This document shows positions 1-10,946 of a DNA stretch of 64,000 nucleotides, piece by piece. The stretch spans positions 1 through 64,000 of the forward strand of contig NZ_JARVKV010000020.1 of the NCBI RefSeq assembly GCF_029813835.1, in the 5' to 3' direction. The notes under the pieces were generated by a model. That model had not been told where the DNA came from. It worked only from the letters and a program-made list of their open reading frames with translations, and made no database searches. The DNA comes from Streptomyces sp. DH37 (lineage in GTDB: Bacteria > Actinomycetota > Actinomycetes > Streptomycetales > Streptomycetaceae). How positions within the stretch are numbered: position 1 is the stretch's first letter; each line of letters starts with the position of its first letter. A program made the translations under genes and the position numbers.

Positions 1-185
1 GCGGCGGCGTCCGCCGCCGCACCGCGACGGTGAGGCCGGCAGTTGCGTCAAGTGCGGCGAGTGCGTCGAAGGAGCCGACGGGCTGCCGTGCCGCCGGGCG
101 CCGTGCCCGTCCGGGGCCTGGCCGTCGTTCCGTTCACGGCCGTCCGGGCCGGCCGCCCGACCGCGCCGGAGCGTCCGGGACGTAC
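1..185. other. window edge, no gene called
   Basis: No complete gene is supported here. On the plus strand the first frame ends in a stop at 31-33 after an Ala-rich stretch, so this could be the tail of a gene that begins before the window, but ten residues cannot be identified. A downstream frame has several Cys codons near 60-125 yet no start and no credible end, and I treat it as chance. The terminator hairpin that follows lies close behind the DUF4190 gene read from the other strand. Confidence 0.3.
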
Positions 186-223
186 GTGGCCCCTGCGGCG
201 TCCACGGACGCCGCAGGGGCCAC
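186..223. terminator. GC-rich hairpin terminator
   Basis: An 18-base inverted repeat (186-203 against 206-223) is perfect, leaving a very small loop. It lies about 30 bases past the stop codon of the leftward DUF4190 gene (254). There is no T tract, as is usual for Streptomyces terminators. It could also end transcription arriving from the left. Confidence 0.75.
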
Positions 224-253
224 GGTGCGCGTCGCGCGTCGTGCGCGCCCGGC

Positions 254-661
254 TCAGCGCTGCTCGACCTCGTCGCGGAAGTCCCGCTCGCACTGCTGCT
301 CCTCGGCGGTGCTGTTGGCGTTCCGCAGGCACTCCTCGAGGTTGTCGAACTCCTCGGAGTTCAGCAGGGAGACCCCGGCGGCGATGATGACGACGGACGC
401 CACCAGCGCGAGACCGCCCGCGATGGCGCCGATCAGCGCCATCGCGCCGTTGGTCGCCTCGCCCTTCTTCGCGCGGCGGAAGCCGATGATGCCCAGGACG
501 ACGGCCACGATGCCCAGCAGTATGCCGCCGAGGACGGTCCAGAACAGCAGCAGGCCGATCACACCGACCACGAGGGCGGCGATGCCCAGCCCGTTGCGGG
601 GCGGTCGTCCGGCCGGCCCCGGGGTGCCGGGGTAGCCCTGCGGCGAGGAGTACGAAGCCAC
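254..661 (-). CDS. DUF4190-family small membrane protein (copy 1)
   Basis: A 135-residue protein of unknown function. The start is a GTG at 661, chosen because AAAGGAC precedes it and because its first residues (VASYSSPQG) match those of the paralog at 4756-5202. A short Pro/Gly-rich cytoplasmic-type N-terminus is followed by a hydrophobic hairpin at about residues 24-61, a basic loop (RRAKKGEATNG) and a third membrane helix at about 73-98. This layout is typical of DUF4190 proteins. The C-terminal tail carries two cysteines, C111 and C124, separated by 12 residues, and the paralog keeps the same spacing. The tail could form a disulfide if it is extracytoplasmic (inference). It ends at the strong hairpin at 186-223. 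Membrane location is well supported; function is not. Confidence 0.8.
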   Translation of the reverse strand: MASYSSPQGYPGTPGPAGRPPRNGLGIAALVVGVIGLLLFWTVLGGILLGIVAVVLGIIGFRRAKKGEATNGAMALIGAIAGGLALVASVVIIAAGVSLLNSEEFDNLEECLRNANSTAEEQQCERDFRDEVEQR

Positions 662-1233
662 TGCGGCGTCCTTTCGGTCGGATGAGCGGGGAGACGAACG
701 CGTCGGTTCCGCCACGGGCCTCCGACCGCCCTGCCCGAACGGGGCATCGGTGGAGAAACCCGCTCTCCTGTGCTCATGTGGGAACGTGTCAACAGCCTTG
801 TGTGCAAAATGTGTTGATCCGAGGACCGGCTTCCCGGCGACGGCCACCGCAAACGGATCCCTGGTCGGGCCCGCGCGGCGCCGGCCTCGCCCCCTCCCGC
901 CCGCGGCGGCGCACAGGACGGCCCGCCCGCGGCCCCGGGGCACGGGGAGCACCCCGGGGCGGAGGCGGCCGGGCGCTCACCTCCGGCGTGCGCCGAGCGG
1001 GGCGATCCAGGGGACCGGTTCCGGACAATCCCGCGCGGCGTCGGCGCGCGGCCGGGCGGCGGCGATGCGCCGCGAGCGGGGACGGGACCCCGGCCGCCGG
1101 AGGCGTACGTGACCGAAAACCTTCCCGGAACCCCGCGCTCCGCCGTCTTCCGCCCGCGGTGGTGGAAAAACCGCTTCCGCCGCGCCGCCGCCGGGGACGA
1201 TGACAGCGGAGGACCGTGCCGGAGGGGGAGGGG
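662..1233. other. intergenic region, divergent promoters expected
   Basis: No convincing gene in these 572 bases. The region separates the leftward DUF4190 gene from the rightward M48 protease and must hold both promoters. A patch around 760-825 is clearly more AT-rich than its surroundings. It contains TCAACA (789-794) and TGTTGA (812-817) as an inverted repeat with a 17-base spacer, and the left arm includes a perfect TTGACA on the minus strand (787-792). No good -10 hexamer follows at the right distance, so I do not call a promoter. Confidence 0.4.
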
Positions 1234-3210
1234 ATGACGGCGACGTTGGGTGCCCTGCTGCGGACCGCGCTCGCACTGGTCCTGGTGGGCGGCTTCTACG
1301 CGGTGTCGTGGACGCTCGTGCTGCTCTACGCCGTCCTGTCGGCCGGGGTGGTGTGGGTGGTGGTGGTCGACGGCACGCGGCTGACCACGCCGGCGCCGCT
1401 GTACGCCATCGCCTTCGGCCTGCCGGCCGTGCTGGCGGTGCTGCGCGGTCTGTTCTCCGGCGGGCGCGCCCCGGTCGACCGCCGGGGCCGGGCGGTCACC
1501 CGCGGGCAGGCGCCGGAGCTGTGGGAGGCGGTCACCGGCCTGGCCCGGGCGGTGGGCGCGCCCGAGCCGACCGAGATCCGGCTGACGCTGGAGGCCAACG
1601 CGTCGGTCAGCGAGGAGACCCGCCTCGGACTGGGGGTCTCCGCGCGGCGCATGGAGATCGGCGTCCCGCTGCTGGCGGGGCTGCGCGAGGACGAGCTGCG
1701 GGCGGTCCTCTGCCACGAGCTGGGCCACTACGCGCGGCGGCACACCCGGTTCGCGGCGACCGCCCACCGGGGCTCGGCCGCCCTGCGCGCGGCGCGGACG
1801 GGCATCGCGGAGGCGGCGGGACGCAACGTCATGGTGGCGCTCTACTCCGGGCTCCAGGCCCGGCTGCTGGGGGCGTACGCGTGGCTGTTCGACGCCGTCA
1901 CCTTCGGCGTGCGGCGGCGCCAGGAGTTCCAGGCGGACGCCGCCGCGGCGGCCGTCGCGGGGCGCGAGGCCACGGCGTCCGCCCTGACCGCCGTCCACGC
2001 CGTCGGCGCGGCCTGGGACGACTACCGGACCAGGCTGCTGGACCCCATGGTCGGACGCGGCCGGACGCCCGACGACCCGCTGCGCCCCTTCGCCCTGATG
2101 CTGGCCGACCCCGACTACGCCGAGGCGCTGGAGGAGTGGCGGCGGCGGATGCCGGAGCCGCCGCGCTCCCGCCTGGACTCCCACCCGCCGCTGAGCCGCC
2201 GCCTGGCCGTCCTCGCCCGCCGCCCGGACGCCCCGGCAGGATTCCCGCCGTCCGTCCCCGGCCGGGGACGGACGGCGGTGGAGGCGTACCTCCGGCTTCC
2301 CGAGGGCGTCTGGGGCTCCCTGCTGCGTCCGCTCCTCCCGGCCTCCGGGCCCCGCAGGCTCGGGCAGCCGTGGCAGGACTGGCTGGACGACGCCGCCGAG
2401 GCGCAGATGGTCCAGGCCGTCGAGGACCTGCGCGGCCCCCTCGCCCGGCTCGGCGGCCCGCCGGACCCCACCCTGGACGCCGTCCTGGACCTGCTGGAGG
2501 CCGGGCGCGGCGAGGAGCTGGCCGGAGCGCTGCACGACGCGGACTGGGGCACGGCCCAGTGGGGGCTGCCGGGATCGCCGGCGCAGGCGCTGGAGACCCT
2601 GACCGGCCAGGGGCTGTCCGCCGCCGGGCGGGCGGGGTGGAGTCCGCGCTGGACGGCGCCGAGCGCCCTGGTCGCCTACGACGACGAGGCCCGGGAGGCG
2701 GTGGAGCTGGCACGGGCGGCGGCGGCCGACCCCGGCGCCGTGCCGCTGCTGCGCGCCCGGCTCGTCCTGTGCGGCGTCAACACGGCGGCGGCGCTGGACC
2801 GCACCGGCCCGCTGGCCCGGCCGCCCGGCGGGCCCGACCCGTCCGCCGGGCCCGGCGGCGCGGAGCCCGGGGGACGGGCCGGCGACGTGGGGGCGAGGGT
2901 CGTCCTGGGGGTGGTCGCGACGGTGTTCGTGTGGAGCATGTTCACCGGCGACGACGGGACGGAGCGGCCCTCCTACCCCGGCACCCCGGTCACCCGGCTC
3001 ACCCCGTACCCGCCGTACCCCTCGTACCCGACGTCCCCCTCGTACCCGTCGCGGCCGGCGTACCCGCCGCCGCTCCCCACCGGCCTGCCGACCCTCGCGC
3101 CCCTTCCGGCGCGGACGTGCGGGCCGGGGGAGATCTCCCTGGCGGGCGACTGCCTGCCGGTCGGGGACCTCGTCCGCACGCCCGCCTCCGGAATCCGGCC
3201 ACCGGGCTGA
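1234..3210 (+). CDS. M48-family membrane zinc metalloprotease
   Basis: Predicted membrane-anchored zinc endopeptidase of the M48 (Ste24/HtpX) family, 658 residues. The ATG at 1234 is preferred over an upstream in-frame GTG (1216) because GGAGGGGGAGGGG lies just before it. Two or three hydrophobic segments occupy about residues 8-75. The zinc-binding motif HELGH is at about 161-165, and a downstream EFQAD segment probably supplies the third ligand Glu, as in the family. A last hydrophobic stretch near residue 555-575 is followed by a Tyr/Pro-rich tail with repeated YP dipeptides and two Cys near the end. The protein is much longer than HtpX (about 290 residues); the C-terminal half has no domain I recognise. 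It reads away from the DUF4190 gene. Substrate unknown; HtpX relatives act in membrane protein quality control. Confidence 0.85.
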   Translation: MTATLGALLRTALALVLVGGFYAVSWTLVLLYAVLSAGVVWVVVVDGTRLTTPAPLYAIAFGLPAVLAVLRGLFSGGRAPVDRRGRAVTRGQAPELWEAVTGLARAVGAPEPTEIRLTLEANASVSEETRLGLGVSARRMEIGVPLLAGLREDELRAVLCHELGHYARRHTRFAATAHRGSAALRAARTGIAEAAGRNVMVALYSGLQARLLGAYAWLFDAVTFGVRRRQEFQADAAAAAVAGREATASALTAVHAVGAAWDDYRTRLLDPMVGRGRTPDDPLRPFALMLADPDYAEALEEWRRRMPEPPRSRLDSHPPLSRRLAVLARRPDAPAGFPPSVPGRGRTAVEAYLRLPEGVWGSLLRPLLPASGPRRLGQPWQDWLDDAAEAQMVQAVEDLRGPLARLGGPPDPTLDAVLDLLEAGRGEELAGALHDADWGTAQWGLPGSPAQALETLTGQGLSAAGRAGWSPRWTAPSALVAYDDEAREAVELARAAAADPGAVPLLRARLVLCGVNTAAALDRTGPLARPPGGPDPSAGPGGAEPGGRAGDVGARVVLGVVATVFVWSMFTGDDGTERPSYPGTPVTRLTPYPPYPSYPTSPSYPSRPAYPPPLPTGLPTLAPLPARTCGPGEISLAGDCLPVGDLVRTPASGIRPPG

Positions 3211-3255
3211 GCCGGGCGGCCGGGCGGAGAGCCGCGGCTCCCTAGCATGGACGTC

Positions 3256-4692
3256 ATGGCCAAGCGCCCGGCCGAAGCCGGTACCCAGGGGATATCCGCG
3301 GCGGGCCCGGCCCGGTCGCCGTGGCTGGTCGTGCTCGCCGCGTGCGCGGGCCAGTTCCTCGTCGTCCTCGACGTCTCCGTCGTCAACGTCGCGCTGCCGT
3401 CCATACGCGCCGGCCTGGAGATGGACGCCGAGGGGCTGCAGTGGGTCGTCAACACCTACACCCTGACGTTCGCCGGGTTCATGCTGCTGGGCGGGCGGGC
3501 CGGTGACCTCTTCGGGCGCAAGCGCGTGTTCCTGGCCGGACTCGGCCTGTTCACGGCCGCCAGCCTCGCGGGCGGCCTCGCCCAGGAGCCCTGGCAGCTG
3601 CTGGCCGCGCGGGCCGTGCAGGGGACGGGGGCCGCCGTCCTCGCCCCGTCCACCCTCACCCTGCTCACCACCTCCGTCCCCGAGGGACCGGCCCGCGCCC
3701 GGGCCGTCGGCACCTGGACGGCGGTGGGCGCCGGGGGCGGCGCGGCCGGCGGGTTCGTCGGCGGCGTGCTCACCGACGCGCTCTCCTGGCGCTGGGTGCT
3801 GCTGGTCAACGTGCCGATCGGCGTGCTCGTCCTCCTCGCGGTGGCCCTCCGGCTGTCGCCCGACCACCCCGCCGGGGGCGGCAGCCGCCTCGACGTGCCC
3901 GGCGCGGTGCTGGTCACGGGCGGGCTCGGCGCGGTGGCGTACGGGATCGTGCAGACGGAGGCCGCCGGCTGGACGGAGCCGGCCACGCTCGTGCCCCTGC
4001 TGGGCGGGCTGGCGCTGCTGGGGGCCTTCGTCGCGGTCGAGGCCCGTGCCGGGGCGCCGCTGATGCCGCTGCGCCTGTTCCGGCTGCCGTCGGTGTCGGC
4101 CGCCAACGCCGCGATGTTCGTCTGCGGCGCCGCGCTGGTCTCCTCCTGGTACTTCATGTCGTTGTACATGCAGAACGTGCTGCTCCTCACGCCCCTCCAG
4201 GCGGGCCTGGGCTTCCTGCCGCACTCGCTCAGCGTCGTCGCCGGATCCAAGTTCGCGCCCCGGCTGATGCACCGGGCCGGGGCCAGGAACACCGCCCTGG
4301 CGGGCGTGGCGCTGGCGACGGGCGGGTTCCTCTGGTTCAGCGCCGTGATGTCCGCCGACGGCGGCTACGCGGCCACGGTCATGGGGCCCGGGGTCGTCAC
4401 GATGCTCGGCACCGGCCTGCTGGCCACCCCGCTGGCCTCCCTGGCCACCTCCGGCGCCCCGCACCGGGACGCGGGCGTGGTCTCGGCGATGGTGAACACC
4501 TCCCGCACCATGGGCGGCTCCCTGGGCCTGGCGGTGCTCTCCACCGTCGCCGCCTCCCGCATCGCCGGCGACGTCCCGGACACCCTCGCCCCGGGCTACG
4601 CCCTGGCCTTCCGCACCGGCGCGGCGGTCCTGGCGTGCTGCCTGCCGCTGATCGCGCTGACGCTGCCGGGGGAGGGCCGCCGCGGCGGGTGA
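3256..4692 (+). CDS. MFS drug exporter, DHA2 (EmrB/QacA) family
   Basis: A 478-residue proton-driven multidrug exporter of the 14-helix DHA2 type. After a short N-terminus the first helix (LVVLAACAGQFLVVLDVSVV) contains the LDVSVVNVALP signature of DHA2 transporters. Motif A follows as GGRAGDLFGRKRVF, and further hydrophobic segments run to the C-terminus. The upstream ATG at 3247 has no ribosome binding site. The ATG at 3256 lies exactly 7 bases after TAGCAT (3243-3248), the geometry of a leaderless transcript, so I chose it (MAKRPAEAG). It follows the M48 gene by 45 bases but appears to have its own promoter. There is no adjacent TetR or MarR regulator, so the substrate cannot be guessed. 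Confidence 0.88.
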   Translation: MAKRPAEAGTQGISAAGPARSPWLVVLAACAGQFLVVLDVSVVNVALPSIRAGLEMDAEGLQWVVNTYTLTFAGFMLLGGRAGDLFGRKRVFLAGLGLFTAASLAGGLAQEPWQLLAARAVQGTGAAVLAPSTLTLLTTSVPEGPARARAVGTWTAVGAGGGAAGGFVGGVLTDALSWRWVLLVNVPIGVLVLLAVALRLSPDHPAGGGSRLDVPGAVLVTGGLGAVAYGIVQTEAAGWTEPATLVPLLGGLALLGAFVAVEARAGAPLMPLRLFRLPSVSAANAAMFVCGAALVSSWYFMSLYMQNVLLLTPLQAGLGFLPHSLSVVAGSKFAPRLMHRAGARNTALAGVALATGGFLWFSAVMSADGGYAATVMGPGVVTMLGTGLLATPLASLATSGAPHRDAGVVSAMVNTSRTMGGSLGLAVLSTVAASRIAGDVPDTLAPGYALAFRTGAAVLACCLPLIALTLPGEGRRGG

Positions 4693-4755
4693 GACGGCGG
4701 GCCCGGTCCGTTCACGGGGGCGCGCCGCCACCGGTGGCGCCTCACCGGTACCGCC

Positions 4756-5202
4756 TCACCAGTACCGGTCGCGCAGGTCCTCCACGCAGTCCTGGCGCTC
4801 GGAGGAGGTGTCCGCGTTCCGCATGCAGGCGCGGAAGTCGTCCACCTCGTCGGAGTTGAGGAAGGCCACGCCCGCGGCGATGACGGCGGCGGCGAGCACC
4901 AGGCCGACGAAGCCCGTGATCGCCCCGGTGAGGGCCATCCAGCCGTTGGTCGCCTCGCCCCGCCCGGCGCGGCGGTAGCCGACGACGCCGAACACGACCG
5001 CCAGCACTCCCGCGATCACGCCGAGGAGGGCGGTCCAGAACATCACCAGGGCGATCAGCCCGAGCACGAGGGCGGCGACCCCCATCCCGTCGCGGGGCCG
5101 CGCGGCGGGGGGCTCGGGAGGCGGCGGTTCGGGCTCCGGCTCCCCGTGGTAGTCCCCGTGGTAGCCCCAGTCCTGTGGAGGGGGAGAGGAGTATGAAGGC
5201 AC
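4756..5202 (-). CDS. DUF4190-family small membrane protein (copy 2)
   Basis: A 148-residue paralog of the protein at 254-661. The GTG start at 5202 is supported by AAGGAGGG about 5 bases upstream. It begins VPSYSSPPPQ, almost the same as copy 1, then has an acidic, proline-rich stretch (residues 20-34). A hydrophobic hairpin follows at about 40-76, a basic loop RRAGRGEATNG, a helix at about 88-115, and a tail with C126 and C139 in the same CX12C spacing as copy 1. The next gene rightwards is divergent (P450), and its 3' end faces the MFS exporter. Function unknown. The two copies bracket the protease and exporter, suggesting a segmental duplication or an insertion between tandem copies (inference). 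Confidence 0.82.
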   Translation of the reverse strand: MPSYSSPPPQDWGYHGDYHGEPEPEPPPPEPPAARPRDGMGVAALVLGLIALVMFWTALLGVIAGVLAVVFGVVGYRRAGRGEATNGWMALTGAITGFVGLVLAAAVIAAGVAFLNSDEVDDFRACMRNADTSSERQDCVEDLRDRYW

Positions 5203-5426
5203 TTTGCCCTCCTTCCGGAGGTATGGCCGTATACGTCCTTCCGCTGTACCCCTCCGGCCGACGGCCCATGCCGGGGCCGGAACGGAGCCGGTGGACCCTG
5301 TGCGGACCGGCCGGGCGGTGAGCGCCGGGCAGGCGCGACCGCGGTCCCCGCCCGTGCGGGACCGGCCGTCACCGGCCGCCGCGCAGGGCTCCCCGGGCCC
5401 CCGCCACGGGCGGCCGGCGGGCGCGT

Positions 5427-5442
5427 TAGCGTCGGGAGCGTG
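5427..5442 (+). promoter_or_regulatory. leaderless -10 box of P450 gene
   Basis: TAGCGT at 5427-5432 lies 7 bases before the GTG start at 5440. No Shine-Dalgarno sequence is present, so transcription probably starts at or next to the start codon. Confidence 0.6.
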
Positions 5443-6849
5443 GACCACGAGAACGCCGACGCCGACCGCACCCCGCCCCAGCCCGCCGGGTCCCTCCCAC
5501 CCGCGCCCGCCGCGTCTCGCCCACCCGCGCCCGCTGTGTCTCCCCCACCCATGCCCGCTGTGTCTCCCCCACCCATGCCCGCTGTGTCTCCCCCACCCAT
5601 GCCCGCCGCGCCTCCCCCACCCATGCCCGCCCTGTTCACCCACGAATTCGCCACCGACCCCTACCCGGCGTACGCCTGGCTGCGCGAGCACGCGCCCGTG
5701 CACCGGACCGTGCTGCCCAGCGGGGTCGAGGCGTGGCTGGTGACGCGGTACGCCGACGCGCGCGAGACGCTGGCCGACCCCCGGCTGAGCAAGAACCCCG
5801 TCCACCACAGCGAGGCCGCGCACGGCAAGGGCAAGGTGGGGATCCCGGGGGAGCGCAGCGCGAACCTGATGACGCACCTGCTCAACATCGACCCGCCCGA
5901 CCACACCCGGCTGCGCCGGCTGGTGTCCAAGGCGTTCACGCCGCGCCGCGTGGCGGCCTTCGAGCCGCGTGTGCGCGAGCTGGCCGACCGGCTCATCGAC
6001 GGCTTCGCGGAGCGCGGGAGCGCCGACCTCATCCACGAGTTCGCGTTTCCGCTGCCCATCTACGCCATCTGCGACATGCTCGGCGTCCCGGCCGAGGACC
6101 AGGACGACTTCCGCGACTGGGCGGGCATGATGATCCGCCACGGCGGCGGCCCGAGGGGAGGGGTGGGCCGGGCGGTGAAGCGGATGCGCGCGTACCTGGC
6201 CGAGCTGATCCACCGCAAGCGCGGCGACCTGGGCGACGACCTGATCTCCGGACTGATCCGGGCGAGCGACCACGGCGAGCACCTGACGGAGAACGAGGCC
6301 GCGGCGATGGCGTTCATCCTCCTGTTCGCCGGTTTCGAGACCACCGTCAACCTCATCGGCAACGGCGTGTACGCGCTGCTGCGCGACCCCGGGCAGCGGC
6401 GGCTGCTCCAGGACGCGCTGGCGGCGGGCGACACCGGTCTGCTGCGGACCGGGGTGGAGGAACTGCTGCGCTACGACGGTCCGGTGGAGCTGGCGACCTG
6501 GCGGTTCGCCACCGAGCCGCTGGAGATCGGCGGGCAGCGGATCGGGACCGGGGACCCGGTGCTGGTGGTGCTGGCCGCCGCCGACCGCGATCCCTCGAGG
6601 TTCGACGACCCGGACACACTGGACCTCACGCGGAGTGACAACCAGCACCTCGGCTACGGCCACGGCATCCACTACTGCCTGGGAGCGCCGCTGGCCCGGC
6701 TGGAGGGGCGGACCGCCCTGGAGACCCTGCTGGGCCGCCTCCCTGACCTGCGGCTCGCGGCGGAACCTGCCGATTTGCGCTGGCGGGGCGGCCTCATCAT
6801 GCGCGGACTGCGGGAGCTCCCGGTGGAGTTCGAACCGGTACGCGGGTGA
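5440..6849 (+). CDS. cytochrome P450 with proline-rich N-terminal repeat
   Basis: A 469-residue bacterial class I P450. Diagnostic motifs are present: oxygen-binding I-helix AGFETT, the ExxR pair in EELLR, and the heme-binding loop GYGHGIHYCLG with thiolate ligand C413. The catalytic core starts near residue 65 (FTHEFATDPYPAYAWLRE). The roughly 60 residues before it are unusual: about six copies of an 8-residue unit like PPMPAVSP, encoded by a 24-base tandem repeat. In-frame ATG codons inside the repeat (for example 5551, 5575, 5599, 5623) could serve as starts; starting at 5623 would give a normal-length P450. The upstream GTG is favoured because a -10 box sits at leaderless distance. No ferredoxin or reductase gene is adjacent, so electrons must come from elsewhere. 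Substrate unknown. Confidence 0.9.
   Translation: MDHENADADRTPPQPAGSLPPAPAASRPPAPAVSPPPMPAVSPPPMPAVSPPPMPAAPPPPMPALFTHEFATDPYPAYAWLREHAPVHRTVLPSGVEAWLVTRYADARETLADPRLSKNPVHHSEAAHGKGKVGIPGERSANLMTHLLNIDPPDHTRLRRLVSKAFTPRRVAAFEPRVRELADRLIDGFAERGSADLIHEFAFPLPIYAICDMLGVPAEDQDDFRDWAGMMIRHGGGPRGGVGRAVKRMRAYLAELIHRKRGDLGDDLISGLIRASDHGEHLTENEAAAMAFILLFAGFETTVNLIGNGVYALLRDPGQRRLLQDALAAGDTGLLRTGVEELLRYDGPVELATWRFATEPLEIGGQRIGTGDPVLVVLAAADRDPSRFDDPDTLDLTRSDNQHLGYGHGIHYCLGAPLARLEGRTALETLLGRLPDLRLAAEPADLRWRGGLIMRGLRELPVEFEPVRG
5496..5635 (+). repeat. 24-bp tandem repeat in P450 5' end
   Basis: About six copies of a 24-base unit encoding PPMPAVSP-like peptides. The central two or three copies are identical, which suggests recent slippage expansion. 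Copy number is likely to vary between strains (inference). Confidence 0.85.
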
Positions 6850-6978
6850 CACACAGTCACTTATGTGATCTACACGTGATCTACGCGACACTGGCTTGTG
6901 ATGATCGGGCCGGTGACGCTACGTTCAGCCGTCAACCGCTCAACCCTGTTGGCTTTCCACGTACGAGAGGCCCCACAC
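6850..6978. promoter_or_regulatory. P450-rpf intergenic region with 11-bp direct repeat
   Basis: GTGATCTAC occurs twice in tandem with 11-base spacing (6865-6875 and 6876-6886), preceded by the inverted repeat TCAC-N4-GTGA at about 6857-6868. The site lies about 100 bases upstream of the first rpf-like gene and could be an operator for it. Unlike the other two rpf loci in this window, no c-di-AMP riboswitch is present here; the leader is too short and lacks its conserved blocks. Confidence 0.45.
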
Positions 6979-8043
6979 ATGCTCTCCGGGAACGGTAGAC
7001 ACCGCCGCCCCCGCCAGGCTCCCGCCATCTTCGTCACGGCCGGAGTCACCGGTGCGGGAATCGCCATGCCCCTCCTCGGGGCCTCGGGCGCGCAGGCGGC
7101 CGACCTCGACACCTGGGACCGGGTCGCGCAGTGCGAGAGCGGCGGCCTGTGGAGCGCCGACACCGGCAACGGCTACTACGGCGGCCTCCAGCTCACCCAG
7201 GAGACCTGGGAGCGGTACGGCGGCACGGCGTACGCCAAGCGCCCCGACCTCGCCAGCCGCAGCCAGCAGATCGCGGTAGCCGAGAAGATCCTCGCCGACC
7301 AGGGGCCGGACGCCTGGCCCTCCTGCGGCGTCAACGCCGGGCTGCGCCACGACACCACCGGCGAGGCCCCGGCCATCGACCCGGACAACCTCCTGCCGGA
7401 GGAGGACGCGCAGGGCGGCGAGGGCGACCGGAGCGTCGGGGACGGCCTCCTGCCGACCGACGGCGCGCCGACCGGCGACGTGCCGGACGACGACGGCCGG
7501 GACTCCCCGGCCGCGGGGAAGGACGGCGGGACCGGCGGCGACGCGGAGGCCGGCGGCGCGGACGCCGAACCGGGCGCCGGCGCCGCCCCGAAGGCCGGGA
7601 CCGGCGGCGGGGAGAGGGCCTCGGAGGACGCCCGCGGGGAGGACGTCCGCGCGGAGGACGGCGGGGACGACGCCTCCGGCGCCGAGGTGCCGGAGGGCAC
7701 CGGAAAGCACCGCGGCGAGCGCGACCCGCGCGAGCTGGCGCCGGAGGAGCGGACGGGGGGTCAGCCGTCGGAGGGTCAGGAAGCCGTCGGCGGCGAGCGG
7801 TCCGAGGAGGCCGCCGACCGTGCCGGCCGGGCCGGCCGCTCCGCGCTGGCGAGGTCCGTGAGCGGACTGGGGGTCCGTGCGGCGGACGAGGGCTACCTCG
7901 TGCGGCCCGGGGACTCGCTCGTGACGATCGCCCGGGAGAACGAGGTGCGGGGCGGCTGGAGCGGGTTGTACGAGAGCAACAAGGACGTCGTGGGCGAGGA
8001 TCCGGACCTGATCCTGCCGGGACAGGAGCTCACCCTCGGATGA
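6979..8043 (+). CDS. secreted Rpf-like muralytic protein with LysM
   Basis: A 354-residue resuscitation-promoting-factor-like protein. Start ATG 6979 follows GAGAGG; an in-frame ATG at 6898 would add an unlikely extension before the signal peptide. The signal peptide runs to about residue 41 (Arg-rich n-region, hydrophobic core, ASGAQAAD cleavage region). The Rpf transglycosylase domain is at about 42-117 and carries the catalytic Glu in QCESGG (E53), [14 protein letters not shown] and two Cys expected to pair. A long acidic Gly/Asp/Glu-rich linker (about 125-300) leads to a C-terminal LysM peptidoglycan-binding domain (YLVRPGDSLVTIA to ILPGQELTL). Family members cleave peptidoglycan and help spores germinate and resting cells regrow. 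It is directly followed by a second rpf-like gene. Confidence 0.88.
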   Translation: MLSGNGRHRRPRQAPAIFVTAGVTGAGIAMPLLGASGAQAADLDTWDRVAQCESGGLWSADTGNGYYGGLQLTQETWERYGGTAYAKRPDLASRSQQIAVAEKILADQGPDAWPSCGVNAGLRHDTTGEAPAIDPDNLLPEEDAQGGEGDRSVGDGLLPTDGAPTGDVPDDDGRDSPAAGKDGGTGGDAEAGGADAEPGAGAAPKAGTGGGERASEDARGEDVRAEDGGDDASGAEVPEGTGKHRGERDPRELAPEERTGGQPSEGQEAVGGERSEEAADRAGRAGRSALARSVSGLGVRAADEGYLVRPGDSLVTIARENEVRGGWSGLYESNKDVVGEDPDLILPGQELTLG

Positions 8044-9186
<1,143 letters not shown>

Positions 9187-9237
9187 TCCCCCGCTGCGCC
9201 CGTCCCGGCCCGCCCGGATCGTCACCCGGCGGCGCCG

Positions 9238-9291
9238 ACCCGGTGCGGTGTGTCACCTCCCTCGGCGGAGGGCGCGCCGCACCGGGTTTAT
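9238..9291 (+). terminator. terminator after second rpf gene
   Basis: ACCCGGTGCGG (9238-9248) pairs perfectly with CCGCACCGGGT (9277-9287). The loop contains a smaller CCTCC/GGAGG stem, and TTTATTC follows. It lies about 50 bases past the rpf stop. Confidence 0.75.
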
Positions 9292-9394
9292 TCAATTTGG
9301 AAACAAACCGCTTCCGCCCCCTCTGAACTGGGATTTCACCACCCGTTCCGCCGTATGGCACGGGCTCTCGGCGAGGTGGCGTGCGCGGGCCGGA

Positions 9395-10741
<1,347 letters not shown>

Positions 10742-10756
10742 GCACAGCCGCTCCGC

Positions 10757-10802
10757 GGCGGGTGCCGGCGGAGCCGCCGAGGCGGACCCGCCGGCACCCG
10801 CC
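10757..10802 (+). terminator. terminator after eno
   Basis: A perfect 15-base inverted repeat (10757-10771 against 10788-10802) with a 16-base loop starts 16 bases after the eno stop. It may separate eno from the downstream divIC operon or only reduce read-through. Confidence 0.8.
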
Positions 10803-10946
10803 GTACCCGCGTCCCCGTCGCCGTCCCGTACGGTGGCGGGGACGCGTCGGCGCACGGCGGCGGTGACGGCGGCGCACGGCGGTGCCGACGGTGATGACGG
10901 TGATGACGGCGCCGGCAGGGTGACGACAGGGCGACAGGGAGGCGAG

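Noticed and set aside
54..125. Cys-rich frame at the left edge that looks like a zinc or iron-sulfur motif
   Set aside because: No start, no stop in a sensible place and no continuation; overlapped by a terminator and the DUF4190 gene on the other strand.
559..4731. A 1390-residue open frame on the minus strand across the M48 and MFS genes
   Set aside because: It is an antisense shadow of two genes with clear family motifs; its translation is Arg/Gly/Gln-rich with no domains and it fuses with an unrelated frame.
5203..6891. Minus-strand frame extending upstream of the second DUF4190 gene through the P450 gene
   Set aside because: Only the part up to the GTG at 5202 has a ribosome binding site and homology to the paralog; the rest mirrors the P450.
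6979..8043. A riboswitch upstream of the first rpf-like gene
   Set aside because: Only 129 bases separate it from the P450 gene and none of the conserved ydaO blocks is present.
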